From Clostridia bacterium (GTDB lineage Bacteria > Bacillota > Clostridia > Oscillospirales > Acutalibacteraceae): a stretch of DNA of 64,000 bases. Positions within the stretch are counted from its first letter, which is position 1; each line of letters opens with the position of its first letter. The notes under the pieces were generated by a model, which saw only the letters and a list, made by a program, of their open reading frames with translations, searched no databases and was not told the origin of the DNA. The stretch spans positions 62,001 to 126,000 of the forward strand of contig JAFQQM010000009.1 in NCBI GenBank assembly GCA_017410585.1, in the 5' to 3' direction. This document shows positions 42,204 to 51,376 of the stretch, in pieces. A program made the translations under genes and the position numbers.

Positions 42204-42956
42204 TTATTTCGCGGCAGCGACGATGGTGGCGAAATCGTTCGCCTTCAGCGAAGCGCCGCCGATCAGACCGCCGTCGACATCCGGCTGTGCCAGCAGTTCG
42301 GCGGCGTTGCCGGCGTTCATCGAACCGCCGTACTGAATGGTGGTGGCGGCCGCCACGTCCGCACCGTACAGACCGGCGAGGGTCTCACGGATGAGGTGGC
42401 AGACTTCGTTGGCCTGCTCGGCGGTAGCGGTCTTGCCGGTGCCGATCGCCCAGACCGGCTCGTAAGCGATGATCACGCGGCTCATTTCTTCCGCGGACAC
42501 GCCGCCGAGGGCGATCTTGGTCTGCATCGCACAGATCTCGCCGGTGATGCCCTGCTCACGCTGTTCGAGGTACTCGCCCACGCACAGGATAACGGTCAGA
42601 CCCGCATCCAGCGCACCACGAACGCGCTTTTGCACGGTGAGGTCGTTGTCACCGAAGAAGGTACGGCGCTCGGAGTGACCGAGGATGACGTACTGCACGC
42701 CCATCTTGGCGAGCATATCCGCGGAGATCTCGCCGGTAAACGCACCGGATTTCTCCCAGTAGCAGTTCTGCGCGGCCACACCGATGTTGGTGCCGGCCGT
42801 CGCATCCAGCGCCGCCTGCAGATCGATAAACGGCGTACCCACGACCACCTTGCAGGAAGCATCCTTCACCAGCGGCTTGATCTCCTCGATCAGCGCGGCG
42901 GCCTCGGCCGGAGTCTTGTTCATTTTCCAGTTACCTGCGATAACATACTGTCCCAT
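42204..42956 (-). CDS. tpiA: Triosephosphate isomerase
   Basis: 250 residues from ATG 42956 with GGAGG upstream. Motifs: substrate Lys in AGNWKMNK, catalytic His in LGHSERR, and Glu in AYEPVWAIGTGKTA; phosphate loop YGGSMNAGNA. Interconverts dihydroxyacetone phosphate and glyceraldehyde-3-phosphate. Second gene of the glycolytic operon. Confidence 0.96.
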   Translation of the reverse strand: MGQYVIAGNWKMNKTPAEAAALIEEIKPLVKDASCKVVVGTPFIDLQAALDATAGTNIGVAAQNCYWEKSGAFTGEISADMLAKMGVQYVILGHSERRTFFGDNDLTVQKRVRGALDAGLTVILCVGEYLEQREQGITGEICAMQTKIALGGVSAEEMSRVIIAYEPVWAIGTGKTATAEQANEVCHLIRETLAGLYGADVAAATTIQYGGSMNAGNAAELLAQPDVDGGLIGGASLKANDFATIVAAAK

Positions 42957-42993
42957 TGTTTTATCCTCCAAAAAAATATTTTTGACATAACAA

Positions 42994-43020
42994 CTGCCGT
43001 TTGCGGGTGGCAAACGGCAG
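42994..43020 (-). repeat. Intercistronic hairpin between pgk and tpiA
   Basis: CTGCCGTTTGC and GCAAACGGCAG pair perfectly around a 5-nt loop. On the minus strand it is followed by TTGTTATG, not a real T-run, so RNA processing or stabilisation of the pgk message is likelier than full termination. Confidence 0.7.
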
Positions 43021-43031
43021 TGTGGGGTTAC

Positions 43032-44246
43032 TTAGTCCTTGTCGCTCATCGCCGCGATGCCCGGAAGTTCCTTGCCTTCCAGGAATTCCAGCGAAGCGCC
43101 GCCGCCGGTGGAGATGTGGCTCATCTTATCGGCATAGCCGAGTTGGGTCACAGCCGCCGCCGAATCGCCGCCGCCGATGACGGTGGTGGCATCGGTGTCC
43201 GCCATCGCCGCCGCCACCGACTTGGTGCCGACCGCGAGGTTCGGGTTCTCAAACACGCCCATCGGGCCGTTCCAGATGACCGTCTTGGCGCTCTTGACCG
43301 CCTGCGCAAACAGTTCGCGGGATTTCGGACCGATATCCATACCCATCTTGTCGGCCGGAATCTTGTCGCTGTCGACCGTCCAAGTCTCGATGTCCTCGTC
43401 GATCGGGGACGGGAAGTGGGTGGTCACCACGGTGTCGATCGGGAGCAGGATCTGCACGCCCTTCTCCGCCGCACGCGCCAGCATATCCTTGCAGTAGTCG
43501 ACCTTCTCGTCGTCGCACAGCGAGGTGCCGATCTCGTAGCCCTGCGCCTTCAGGAAGGTGTAAGCCATACCGCCGCCGATAATGAGGGTATCCGCCTTCT
43601 CCAGCAGGTTCTCGATGACCGCCAGTTTATCGGAGACCTTCGCGCCGCCGAGGATGGTGACGAACGGACGCTGCGGATCGTTGACCGCTTCGCCGAGGTA
43701 CTTGACTTCCTTCGCCATCAGGTAGCCGTTAGCCGACTCCTTGACGTAGGATGCCACACCGACGGTGGAGCAGTGGGCACGGTGAGCCGCACCGAACGCG
43801 TCGTTAACAAACAGATCGGCCAGAGAAGCGAGATCCTTAGAGAGGTTTTCGCCGTTCTTGGTCTCTTCCGCGCGATAGCGGGTGTTCTGCAACAGCACGA
43901 CGTCACCGTCGTTCATCGCCGCAACCGCCTTGCGGGCATTCTCGCCGACCACTTCGTCATCCGCCGCAAACACCACCGGCTGACCGAGTTTCTCGCTCAG
44001 ACGGACGGCCACGGGAGCCAGCGACAGTTCCGGCTTCGGCTCGCCCTTCGGCTTGCCCATGTGGGAGCAAAGGATGACCTTCGCCTTATTATTGATGAGA
44101 TACTGGATGGTCGGCAGAGCGGCCACGATACGGTTATCGTTGGTGATAACGCCCTCCTTCATCGGGACGTTAAAGTCGCAACGCACCAAAACGCGCTGAC
44201 CGGCGACCTGCAGATCTTCCACATTTTTCTTGCTCAAATACGCCAT
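43032..44246 (-). CDS. pgk: Phosphoglycerate kinase
   Basis: 404 residues from ATG 44246. Substrate basic patch [21 protein letters not shown], and the nucleotide-binding [10 protein letters not shown] and GGGDSAAAV (a D replaces the usual T in GGGDT). The C-terminal hinge [19 protein letters not shown] is present. Makes ATP from 1,3-bisphosphoglycerate. First gene of the operon; gap is not in the window. Confidence 0.96.
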   Translation of the reverse strand: MAYLSKKNVEDLQVAGQRVLVRCDFNVPMKEGVITNDNRIVAALPTIQYLINNKAKVILCSHMGKPKGEPKPELSLAPVAVRLSEKLGQPVVFAADDEVVGENARKAVAAMNDGDVVLLQNTRYRAEETKNGENLSKDLASLADLFVNDAFGAAHRAHCSTVGVASYVKESANGYLMAKEVKYLGEAVNDPQRPFVTILGGAKVSDKLAVIENLLEKADTLIIGGGMAYTFLKAQGYEIGTSLCDDEKVDYCKDMLARAAEKGVQILLPIDTVVTTHFPSPIDEDIETWTVDSDKIPADKMGMDIGPKSRELFAQAVKSAKTVIWNGPMGVFENPNLAVGTKSVAAAMADTDATTVIGGGDSAAAVTQLGYADKMSHISTGGGASLEFLEGKELPGIAAMSDKD

Positions 44247-44308
44247 TTGAAAACATTCCTTTCTCGTTTCAAATTCAGTGGACAAATACCGATTGCCCAT
44301 ACGAATTT

Positions 44309-44337
44309 ATTTTACCCTATTTATACGCGAATTGCAA
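44309..44337 (-). promoter_or_regulatory. Promoter of the pgk operon
   Basis: On the minus strand TTGCAA (44337-44332), 17 nt, TAAAAT (44314-44309). Confidence 0.7.
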
Positions 44338-44382
44338 GTAGAAAAAATCACAAATATCCGCGTTTTCTGCAGAAAAAAATAA

Positions 44383-44412
44383 GTCCCGATGCACAAGGGG
44401 TGCATCGGGACG
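44383..44412 (-). terminator. Terminator after icd
   Basis: GTCCCGATGCAC and GTGCATCGGGAC form a perfect stem; on the minus strand TTATTTTTTT follows. It separates icd from the pgk promoter. Confidence 0.92.
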
Positions 44413-44418
44413 GACAGA

Positions 44419-45633
44419 TTACGCCTGCAACAAGGTTTCCAGACGACCGGCGATGGCGTCGAGGAACTCCCACGAATCCAGTTTCTTTTTGTTCTCAAGG
44501 GTGGAGATGAGGTAGAGGTCACCGGTCATCTCGCCGGCCTCGATGGTATCGATGGTCGCCTTCTCCAGCGCATCGGCATAGGCGCACAGCGCCGGCAGGT
44601 CATCCAACTCACCGCGTTTGCGGAACGCACCCGACCAAGCAAAGATGGTGGCCACCGGATTGGTGGAGGTCTTTTCACCGGCACGCCACTTGTAGAAGTG
44701 GCGTGTGACGGTGCCGTGGGCGGCCTCGTACTCATACTTGCCGTCCGGCGAGACCAGCACGCTGGTCATCATCGCCAACGAACCGAAGGCGGTAGCGACC
44801 ATATCGCTCATCACGTCGCCGTCGTAGTTCTTGCACGCCCAGATAAAGCCACCCTCCGAGCGGATGACACGCGCCACCGCATCGTCGATAAGGGTGTAGA
44901 AATATTCCAGACCGGCGGCCTCGAATGCTTCCTTAAACTCCGTTTCGTAGATCTCGGCGAAGATATCCTTAAAACGGTGGTCGTAGGTCTTGGAGATGGT
45001 ATCCTTGGTGGAGAACCACAAGTCCTGCTTGGTATCCAGCGCATAACGGAAGCAGGCACGGGCAAAGCCGCTGATGGACGCATCGGTGTTGTGCATCCCC
45101 ATCACCACACCGTCGCCGGCAAATTGATGAATATCGGCACGGGTCTCGGTGCCGTCCGGCGCGGTGATGACCAGTTCCGCCTTACTGCCCGCCGGAGCGC
45201 GCAATTCGGTGTTTTTGTAAATGTCACCGTACGCGTGACGCGCCAGCGTGATCGGCTTTTTCCAAGTAGACACGGTCGGGGTGATACCGCCCACCGTCAC
45301 CGGCGCACGGAACACCGTGCCGTCCATGATCGCACGGATGGTGCCGTTGGGGCTCTTCCACATCTGCTTGAGGTTGTATTCCTCCACGCGCTGTTTGTTG
45401 GGGGTGATGGTGGCACACTTGACGCCGACGCCGTATTTTTTGCACGCCTCAGCCGCCTCCACCGTCACCTTGTCGTCGGTGGCGTCACGGTACTCCAGAC
45501 CGAGATCGTAATACTCGCTCTTGAGTTCCACAAACGGGTGGATAAGCTTGTCCTTGATGGCTTGCCACAGCACACGGGTCATCTCGTCGCCGTCCATCTC
45601 AACAAGCGGGGTGGTCATTTGGATCTTTTGCAT
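44419..45633 (-). CDS. icd: Isocitrate dehydrogenase, NADP-dependent, eukaryote-like dimeric type
   Basis: 404 residues from ATG 45633 (AGAAAGGCG upstream). N-terminus [13 protein letters not shown], then [20 protein letters not shown] with [16 protein letters not shown], the substrate loop of the homodimeric type shared with eukaryotes. Metal ligands in [11 protein letters not shown] and cofactor segment [10 protein letters not shown]. Makes 2-oxoglutarate and NADPH. Single gene with own promoter and terminator. Confidence 0.95.
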   Translation of the reverse strand: MQKIQMTTPLVEMDGDEMTRVLWQAIKDKLIHPFVELKSEYYDLGLEYRDATDDKVTVEAAEACKKYGVGVKCATITPNKQRVEEYNLKQMWKSPNGTIRAIMDGTVFRAPVTVGGITPTVSTWKKPITLARHAYGDIYKNTELRAPAGSKAELVITAPDGTETRADIHQFAGDGVVMGMHNTDASISGFARACFRYALDTKQDLWFSTKDTISKTYDHRFKDIFAEIYETEFKEAFEAAGLEYFYTLIDDAVARVIRSEGGFIWACKNYDGDVMSDMVATAFGSLAMMTSVLVSPDGKYEYEAAHGTVTRHFYKWRAGEKTSTNPVATIFAWSGAFRKRGELDDLPALCAYADALEKATIDTIEAGEMTGDLYLISTLENKKKLDSWEFLDAIAGRLETLLQA

Positions 45634-45665
45634 GATACTCACGCCTTTCTGAAAAATTCGGATAC

Positions 45666-45694
45666 ATTATAGCACAGCACTTTTGATTTGACAA
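45666..45694 (-). promoter_or_regulatory. Promoter of icd
   Basis: On the minus strand TTGTCA (45694-45689), 17 nt, TATAAT (45671-45666). Confidence 0.82.
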
Positions 45695-45698
45695 GAGA

Positions 45699-45755
45699 AA
45701 AAACCGTCTAAAAGCGATGCGTCATCGGGATGAAGCATCGCCCTCGGACGGTTTG
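45699..45755 (-). terminator. Terminator of the 71-aa gene
   Basis: Outer stem AAACCGTC/GACGGTTT and inner stem GCGATGC/GCATCGC. On the minus strand TTTTTTC follows. Confidence 0.8.
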
Positions 45756-45756
45756 C

Positions 45757-45972
45757 TTACAACTGAAAATCCTCCGCTTTGTGCGGGTCCTGCTTCGGGC
45801 GGCGCAGCGGTTGCCGCTTGAGCGGATCGTAGATGAATTTGCGGCAGTAGTGGTACAGCGGTGCCGCGCCTTTATACGGGCAGAGCATCACACTGCCGTC
45901 CGCCGATAAGCGACCGTGCTGGCACACCTCGCACGCCTTGCGGATATTGTTGCCGTACAGTTTTTTGGCCAT
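45757..45972 (-). CDS. Conserved Cys-rich protein, 71 aa
   Basis: ATG 45972 (AAGGGGG upstream). Cysteines in KACEVCQHGRL, VMLCPYKG and YHYCRKFIYDPLKR; this C-x2-C...C...C pattern with 'FxYDPLKRxP' recurs in Clostridia as an uncharacterised small metal-binding protein. Own promoter and terminator. Function unknown. Confidence 0.75.
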   Translation of the reverse strand: MAKKLYGNNIRKACEVCQHGRLSADGSVMLCPYKGAAPLYHYCRKFIYDPLKRQPLRRPKQDPHKAEDFQL

Positions 45973-46005
45973 CGCTGTCTGCCCCCTTTCGTTTGGTCTG
46001 CAGAC

Positions 46006-46034
46006 AGTATACCACACGAAAAATTAAAAATCAA
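46006..46034 (-). promoter_or_regulatory. Promoter of the 71-aa gene
   Basis: On the minus strand TTGATT (46034-46029), 17 nt, TATACT (46011-46006); it overlaps the end of ylbJ. Confidence 0.68.
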
Positions 46035-47061
46035 CCTTTTTCCGCATACTGATCAACCAAGTGACGCAAAGGGTCAGGAGAGACACCCCGCCGAGTGCCG
46101 AAGCGGAAGCAAACAACTCCGCTTGCATTCCCGAAGGGGTGGTAAAGGTCTGCACCACCGACGGCGGCAACCACCACAGGGTAAGCAGACCGCCGAGCAT
46201 TCCCTGAAGCAGGCGGGAGAGAAAAAAGCGGCTATCCAAAGAAAACGGCAACAGCGAAGCGACCTGACCGTGCACCGACAAGCCGCCGAAACCGAGAGTA
46301 AATCCCAGTAAAAACGGGGAACGCAACACCTCCATACATCCGCCGGTCACTTCGATGAGGCAGGCGGCGGCACGGCGCAGGAGGGGATCGACCTCTGCCG
46401 CCGTCAACAAGGACAGCAACAGACTGCCGAGGGCGACGAACGCGGTCATACCAAGCAGGGATCGGGCGGCGGTCTGTGCCGCCGCGACCAGCGGTTGCCC
46501 GAGGCGCAACGGCGACAGTACCGGCGGGGTCACTTTCTCGCGTTGGCCGCGCAGGACCAACAGGGTCACGGTACCGGCAACGGCGTGGGCCGCCCACAGC
46601 AACCAACCGGCCCGCACCGAGCCGAGCATACCCGCCCCAACGGTAGCAACGCAAAAACCGGGGCCGGCGTTGACGCAACCACACAACAGCCGGCGCGCCT
46701 GCGATTCGGTCAACCGGCCGTCCTTCACCAGCGGTGCCATCGCCGCCGCACCGGCGGGGTAACCGCCCACCAGACCGATCAGCCAAACCGAAGCGGCGGC
46801 AGGCGGAAATCCCAGTACGGCCAGCGGACGGGAAAGCCATCCGCCGAGGCGGTCACACAGTCCCGAAGCGGTGAGCCATCCGCCCAGTACCAAAAACGGA
46901 AACAGACCGGGGATCAGCACCTGCGACGCGATCGCCAACCCGCGGCGCACACCGTTGGCGGCGGCCTCCGGATACCGCAACAACAGCCACGCCGCCGCCA
47001 CCGCCGCCGATGCCCACAGCAACGCCCACCACGTTGACAGCCGCCAGACCCGCCAGTTCAT
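46024..47061 (-). CDS. ylbJ: Sporulation integral membrane protein YlbJ-like
   Basis: 345 residues from ATG 47061, chosen because GAGGTG lies 6 nt before it; upstream in-frame sequence is antisense to yqfC. Multiple TM helices with Gate-type motifs: ASQVLIPGLFPFLVL, VGGYPAGAAAMAPLV, and CGCVNAGPGFCVATVGAGML. YlbJ is a nucleoside-recognition-like protein made in the mother cell and needed for full spore cortex/heat resistance in B. subtilis. Divergent from yqfC-yqfD, also sporulation genes. Confidence 0.85.
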   Translation of the reverse strand: MNWRVWRLSTWWALLWASAAVAAAWLLLRYPEAAANGVRRGLAIASQVLIPGLFPFLVLGGWLTASGLCDRLGGWLSRPLAVLGFPPAAASVWLIGLVGGYPAGAAAMAPLVKDGRLTESQARRLLCGCVNAGPGFCVATVGAGMLGSVRAGWLLWAAHAVAGTVTLLVLRGQREKVTPPVLSPLRLGQPLVAAAQTAARSLLGMTAFVALGSLLLSLLTAAEVDPLLRRAAACLIEVTGGCMEVLRSPFLLGFTLGFGGLSVHGQVASLLPFSLDSRFFLSRLLQGMLGGLLTLWWLPPSVVQTFTTPSGMQAELFASASALGGVSLLTLCVTWLISMRKKVDF

Positions 47062-47135
47062 TCTCATCACCTCTGCCCTATCGTATGCGGTATGTTCCGC
47101 GAAAAGACTGCATACCAATGAAACGAGGTGATGGT

Positions 47136-47396
47136 ATGCGTGTACGGCAGAGAATGGAGCGGCTGTTGGAGTTGCCGGAAGGCAGCCTGACCGGCGAGTC
47201 GCGTTTGGAGATATACGCCGGACGGCGGGCGGTGATGGACGGACGGTGCCGTGTACTGGACTGTGAAGAAGACCTGATCCGTCTGCACACCGGCGGTGGG
47301 GTCGTCTGCTTTCGTGGGCGGGAATTGAGCATTGCGGCGTTTTCTTCCCACAGCGCGGTGGTGGAGGGGCGGCTCTGCGCCGTCGAATTTGAATGA
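47136..47396 (+). CDS. yqfC: Sporulation protein YqfC
   Basis: 86 residues from ATG 47136 with GAGGTG 5 nt before. YabP/YqfC pattern: a beta-rich chain with SRLEIYAGRRAVMDGRCRVL, DLIRLHTGGGVVCFRG and SAVVEGRLCAVEFE. Role in sporulation is known only genetically. The stop overlaps the yqfD start (ATGA), so the pair is translationally coupled. Confidence 0.88.
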   Translation: MRVRQRMERLLELPEGSLTGESRLEIYAGRRAVMDGRCRVLDCEEDLIRLHTGGGVVCFRGRELSIAAFSSHSAVVEGRLCAVEFE

Positions 47397-48553
47397 AGGC
47401 GGCGGTAGAATGGGTCGCCGAAGGCGGGATGTTACCGGAATTTCTTAACCGTTTGCACGCCGTCGGCATCGCGGTCGGCGGCGTACGGCGGCAGGGCGAG
47501 AGCGTGCGGGCGGTGACTTCGGCGGCCGACTACAAGCGTCTCCGTGAAGCGGCACGGCGTACCGGTACACGGGTACGGATACACCGCAAACGCGGCTGGG
47601 GCTTTCGGGTAGAAAAATGGAAAAAACGGCGTGGTATCGCGGTTGGCGCGGTGTTGGCGGGATGGCTTTTATGGCAGTTGAGCGGCCGTATCTGGGCGGT
47701 CATCCCCAGCGGCATCGATCCCACACAAAGCGGGGAAATTCTGTCCGCCGTAGCAAAAATGGGGGTAGATATCGGTCAACCGATCGACCGCTTGCAACAG
47801 CGGGAGATCACACTGCGCGCCATTCACGATCTGCGGCAGGTCATCGCGCTGACCGTCAATATGGACGGATGTATCGCCCACGTGGACGTGGTGGAAGACA
47901 ACACCAATCATCCGCTATCGGTGGACATCAAACTCTCCAATCTGGTAGCCGTGCGGGATGGGCTGGTGTTGCAGACCGAAATCACCAAAGGCAAGGCGGC
48001 CGTCCAATCGGGAGAAGGCGTGACGGCCGGCGACCTCTTGGCGACCGGATCCTCCGAAACCATCCGTGGAATGCTCATTTACGGGCGCGCCGCCGGCGCG
48101 GTATGGGCGCGGACGAAGCGGGAGTTGACGGTGGAGGTGCCGCTCTCGCAAACGGTGTGGTTGCCGAGCGGTCAGCCGCTGACCTATGCAACCGTTTCAC
48201 TGTTGGGGCTGGAGATACCGCTGACCTCACCGTTGCAACGGCCGGAAGCCTATCGGCAACAGGTGGACAGCGACCGCCTGACGGTTGGGGAATTGCCTCT
48301 GCCGCTCGGCATCGACCGCACCGTACTGACCCCGTTGGCGGCGACAACACGGCGGCTGACACTGGCGGAAGCCAAGCAACAGGCAGAGGAAACGTTAGCG
48401 GAAAAAGAGGCGGTCGAACTACGGGATGCGACCATTGAAAAGCGGGAACTTTCGAGTATTTGCGAAGACGGCGTTTTCCGCCTAACGGCGCGGTATATCT
48501 GTGTTGAGAACATCGCCGAGGAACGCCCCGTAACGGTGGTGGAAGGGTCATAA
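47393..48553 (+). CDS. yqfD: Sporulation protein YqfD
   Basis: 386 residues. N-terminal cytoplasmic region (PEFLNRLHAVGIAVGGVRRQ), one TM at about 82-100 (GIAVGAVLAGWLLWQL), then a large outside domain with VDIGQPIDRLQQREITLRAI and KGKAAVQSGEGVTAGDLLATG, as in YqfD. Needed at the engulfment/forespore stage in B. subtilis. Follows yqfC directly and ends at a strong terminator. Confidence 0.92.
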   Translation: MKAAVEWVAEGGMLPEFLNRLHAVGIAVGGVRRQGESVRAVTSAADYKRLREAARRTGTRVRIHRKRGWGFRVEKWKKRRGIAVGAVLAGWLLWQLSGRIWAVIPSGIDPTQSGEILSAVAKMGVDIGQPIDRLQQREITLRAIHDLRQVIALTVNMDGCIAHVDVVEDNTNHPLSVDIKLSNLVAVRDGLVLQTEITKGKAAVQSGEGVTAGDLLATGSSETIRGMLIYGRAAGAVWARTKRELTVEVPLSQTVWLPSGQPLTYATVSLLGLEIPLTSPLQRPEAYRQQVDSDRLTVGELPLPLGIDRTVLTPLAATTRRLTLAEAKQQAEETLAEKEAVELRDATIEKRELSSICEDGVFRLTARYICVENIAEERPVTVVEGS

Positions 48554-48593
48554 AAAAAAACACCCGATGGAAACCTCCATCGGGTGTTTTTTT
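48554..48593. terminator. Bidirectional terminator between yqfD and galM
   Basis: AAACACCCGATGGA and its complement around AACC, with A and T runs on both sides. The galM stop codon lies within its edge. Confidence 0.93.
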
Positions 48594-49623
48594 ATCCGAA
48601 AAAGCGGTATTCGGTTTTGGAGCGGAAGACCTCGCCCGCCGGCAACAGGATAGACGGAAAATGCGGGTGATGCACCGCATCCGGCCAATGCTGAGTCTCC
48701 AGGCAGAAACCGTCCCCTTTCCCGCGCGGAATACCACCTTTGCAAGCGGCTTCATTCAGGAAATTGGCGGTGTACAACTGCACACCCGGTTGATCGGTCC
48801 AGCATTCCATCCGAATGCCGGAAACGGGGGCTTCGACCGTAGCGGCACGGCGGAACGCACCGTCGGTACCCAGCACGAAATTGTGGTCGTAGCCGTTGGC
48901 GTTTTGGAGTAGCGGATGCGGCTCGTTGATATCCTGCCCGATGGGTTTCGGGGTGCGGAAATCAAACGGCGTCCCTTCCACCGCCATCAATTCGCCGGTG
49001 GGAATGAGTTCGGCATCCGATACGGTCAGTTCTGTCGCATCCATCTGCAACAGATGGTTGCCGACGTTCGGACCGTCGTGACCCTCCAGATTGAAATAGG
49101 CGTGGTTGGTGAGGTTTAGGAGCGTATCGGCGGTGCTGACCGCCCGATAGGTGATGCGCAGGCGGCTGTCCCCCGTCACCGCAAAGGTGACCGACACCGA
49201 CAGATCGCCGGGGTAACCTTCTTCCCCATCCGGCGAGGTACGGCGCAGGGTCACCGCCGCCTCCTCGTTTTCCAGCACACGGGCGGTCCACAGGCGATAA
49301 GCAAAACCGCATTTCCCGCCGTGAATATGGTTCTTGCCGCGGTCGTTGGCGGCAAGGGTGTAGTCCTTGCCGGCGATCGGAATGACGTTGCCTTTCAAGC
49401 GATTGGCAACGCGGCCGACGGTAGAACCGAAACTGCAACGGCAACGGAGATAACTCTCCCAATCATCGTATCCCAACACCACGTCCACACCGCGGTATAC
49501 CGCCGCTTGCAGGGTGGCGCCGTAGGTCAGCACCGAAACGGTCAGATCCCCGTTTTTCAGTTCGTAACGGTCAACGGTCTTGCCGTCCGGCATCCGGCCA
49601 AACGGAATGCGTTTTACGCTCAT
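48592..49623 (-). CDS. galM: Aldose 1-epimerase (mutarotase)
   Basis: 343 residues. Catalytic His in NLTNHAYFNLEG and catalytic Glu in FCLETQHWPDAVHHP; NRLKGN and NHIHGGKCGF are substrate segments. Interconverts alpha and beta anomers of glucose/galactose. Monocistronic with own promoter; AGGCGAGGG before the ATG. Confidence 0.94.
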   Translation of the reverse strand: MSVKRIPFGRMPDGKTVDRYELKNGDLTVSVLTYGATLQAAVYRGVDVVLGYDDWESYLRCRCSFGSTVGRVANRLKGNVIPIAGKDYTLAANDRGKNHIHGGKCGFAYRLWTARVLENEEAAVTLRRTSPDGEEGYPGDLSVSVTFAVTGDSRLRITYRAVSTADTLLNLTNHAYFNLEGHDGPNVGNHLLQMDATELTVSDAELIPTGELMAVEGTPFDFRTPKPIGQDINEPHPLLQNANGYDHNFVLGTDGAFRRAATVEAPVSGIRMECWTDQPGVQLYTANFLNEAACKGGIPRGKGDGFCLETQHWPDAVHHPHFPSILLPAGEVFRSKTEYRFFG

Positions 49624-49655
49624 AGTATCCCTCGCCTCTGTGGTTGATTTTTTTC

Positions 49656-49684
49656 ATTATACAACAAACGAACCGAACTCGCAA
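49656..49684 (-). promoter_or_regulatory. Promoter of galM
   Basis: On the minus strand TTGCGA (49684-49679), 17 nt, TATAAT (49661-49656). Confidence 0.78.
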
Positions 49685-49710
49685 CGGTTTTTGCCGGCAC
49701 AAATGTCGTT

Positions 49711-49739
49711 GAGGCGCACTCCCTTACAGAGTGCGCCTC
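49711..49739 (-). terminator. Inverted repeat after the DegV gene
   Basis: GAGGCGCACTC and GAGTGCGCCTC pair perfectly around CCTTACA. No clear T-run follows on the minus strand, so termination strength is doubtful. Confidence 0.6.
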
Positions 49740-49748
49740 TTGGTTTGC

Positions 49749-50603
49749 TTATTTCGTGCGGTACAGCACGCCGATGGTGTTGGGGCCGCAATGGGAAGAG
49801 ATGGTGCAGGAAGCACGGGTAACGCAGATCTCATCCGGATTCTGGTACTGCTTGACCAGCGCCACCGCCTGTTCGAGAATGCTCGGATCGGTCATACCCG
49901 AATGGGTGATGAAGATGCGGTCGGTCTCAACGTCGGTGCGGTCTTTCAGTTCGTCCGCCACGTACTCTGCCAGCGCCTTGGAGAAGGAACCGCGATACTT
50001 CTTGGCCGCGTCCATCTTACCGCTGGTATTATCCACCAAGATCTGCGGCTTCAGTTTGAGCAGGTTGGCACCCATCACCGCCACCGCGGAGCAACGGCCG
50101 CCCTTATGCAGGAATTCCAGATTTTCCAGAATAAAACTGGCGTGGCATTTGGTGCGGAGGGCTTCCACTTCGGCCACGATCTGTTCCGCTTCCATACCCG
50201 CCTGCACACGCTTGGCGACCTCGATGACCACCAGACCCATACCGGTGGAGAGGTTCTGACCGTCGATGACGTAGACGCCTTCCAGTTCACCGGCCGCGAG
50301 GCGGGCGTTCTGGTGGCAAGAGGACAGGCCGGAGCCGAGGTTGACGTGAATGACCTGATAGCCTGCATCGGTATACTGCTTGAAGAAGGCCAGATACTCA
50401 TCCACGTTGACCGCCGCCGTGGACGGCAACGTGTGGTTGGCATAATAATTTTCGTAGATCTCATCCGGCGTGATATCCACGCCATCGTTATACTGCTTTC
50501 CGTTCAGGATCACGTGCAGCGGATAATAGGTGACCTCATAACGCGCCTTCAGTTCCTCACCGAGGTCGCAGGTGCTGTCGGCCGTGACAATGATTTTCGA
50601 CAT
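49749..50603 (-). CDS. DegV family fatty-acid-binding protein
   Basis: 284 residues from ATG 50603 with AAGGAG upstream. DegV pattern: IIVTADSTCDLGEEL at the N-terminus, TLPSTAAVNVDEYLAFF, IHVNLGSGLSSCHQNA, and late THSGM and SSHCGPNTIGVLY. DegV/FakB proteins bind a fatty acid for a fatty-acid kinase (FakA). No fakA gene is near. Confidence 0.93.
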   Translation of the reverse strand: MSKIIVTADSTCDLGEELKARYEVTYYPLHVILNGKQYNDGVDITPDEIYENYYANHTLPSTAAVNVDEYLAFFKQYTDAGYQVIHVNLGSGLSSCHQNARLAAGELEGVYVIDGQNLSTGMGLVVIEVAKRVQAGMEAEQIVAEVEALRTKCHASFILENLEFLHKGGRCSAVAVMGANLLKLKPQILVDNTSGKMDAAKKYRGSFSKALAEYVADELKDRTDVETDRIFITHSGMTDPSILEQAVALVKQYQNPDEICVTRASCTISSHCGPNTIGVLYRTK

Positions 50604-50642
50604 GATCGCTAACTCCTTTTTCAAAAAATCGGGTTTGGCGTT

Positions 50643-50671
50643 ATTATACCACAGCCGTTTGAAAATTTCAA
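50643..50671 (-). promoter_or_regulatory. Promoter of the DegV gene
   Basis: On the minus strand TTGAAA (50671-50666), 17 nt, TATAAT (50648-50643). Confidence 0.8.
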
Positions 50672-50735
50672 GAGGTGAACACAAAGGCGATTTTTGTCAA
50701 ATATGTTAAGTTTTTTTATATATAAAATAAAATAC

Positions 50736-50764
50736 TTGCATTTTTCAAAAAGGCGTGGTATACT
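50736..50764 (+). promoter_or_regulatory. Promoter of the rimP-nusA-infB operon
   Basis: TTGCAT (50736-50741), 17 nt, TATACT (50759-50764). Confidence 0.78.
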
Positions 50765-50793
50765 ATGCTTGTAAACAGGATAACGAAACGGAG

Positions 50794-50815
50794 AAGAGTG
50801 GGGCGACCCGCTCTT
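50794..50815 (+). promoter_or_regulatory. rimP leader hairpin
   Basis: AAGAGTGGG and CCCGCTCTT pair (one G-U) around a GCGA tetraloop (GNRA), followed by TTCTG and then the rimP ribosome site. A GC-rich hairpin with a short T-run here resembles the leader seen before rimP/nusA operons in Firmicutes and may act as an attenuator. Confidence 0.62.
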
Positions 50816-50838
50816 TTCTGTTGATTGGAGGGCTTGAC

Positions 50839-51318
50839 TTGGAAAACAAAAAACGACCGGTTTCCGAAGTGTGTTGGGAACTGGGCGCTCCCATTGCTGA
50901 GCAACTGGGACTGGATATCTGGGACGTGCGCTTCGTCAAGGAAGGGGCCGACTGGATACTCCGGTATTTCGTCGATAAAGACGGCGGTGTTGGCATTGAC
51001 GATTGCGTTGCCTTCTCGCGGGCGATCAATCCGGTGCTGGACGAGGCCGATCCCATCGGACCGTCCTATTGTCTGGAGGTCTCTTCCCCCGGCGTAGAGC
51101 GAGAACTGACCCGACCGGAACACTTTGAAGTGTGCGACGGTTGCGCGGTCATCGTCCGGCTCATCCGCCCGCAGGAGGGACAAAAAGAGTTTGCGGGTCT
51201 GCTGTGCCCGCCCACCGACGAGGAGATCGTCATCGAGACCGAAGACGGCAGTAAACAAGCATTTGACCGGAAGGGCGTCGCCTCTGTCCGGCTGATGGCC
51301 GACTGGGACGAACTGTAA
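50839..51318 (+). CDS. rimP: Ribosome maturation factor RimP
   Basis: 159 residues from a TTG start; GGAGGG lies 6 nt before it, and no ATG with a site is available. N-terminal alpha/beta domain with APIAEQLGLDIWDVRFVKEG and LRYFVDKDGGVGIDDC, then EVSSPGVERELTRPEHFE, the RimP signature, and a C-terminal SH3-like domain. Helps 30S assembly. First gene of the operon. Confidence 0.93.
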   Translation: MENKKRPVSEVCWELGAPIAEQLGLDIWDVRFVKEGADWILRYFVDKDGGVGIDDCVAFSRAINPVLDEADPIGPSYCLEVSSPGVERELTRPEHFEVCDGCAVIVRLIRPQEGQKEFAGLLCPPTDEEIVIETEDGSKQAFDRKGVASVRLMADWDEL

Positions 51319-51376
51319 GTTCCCAAGCGGCAATAAATGAATAAATTTTCCGTGACAAACGGGTATGGAGGTACTT

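Noticed and set aside
42165..44510. 781-codon plus-strand frame
   Set aside because: Antisense of tpiA and pgk, which are intact on the minus strand.
44389..45672. 427-codon plus-strand frame
   Set aside because: Antisense of icd; Arg/His/Gly-rich and without a start site.
47090..47118. Sigma-E-like promoter (GTATGTT-14-CATACC) before yqfC
   Set aside because: The -35 and -10 match only in part, and the predicted start would fall in the ribosome site; not enough to call although yqfC is a sporulation gene.
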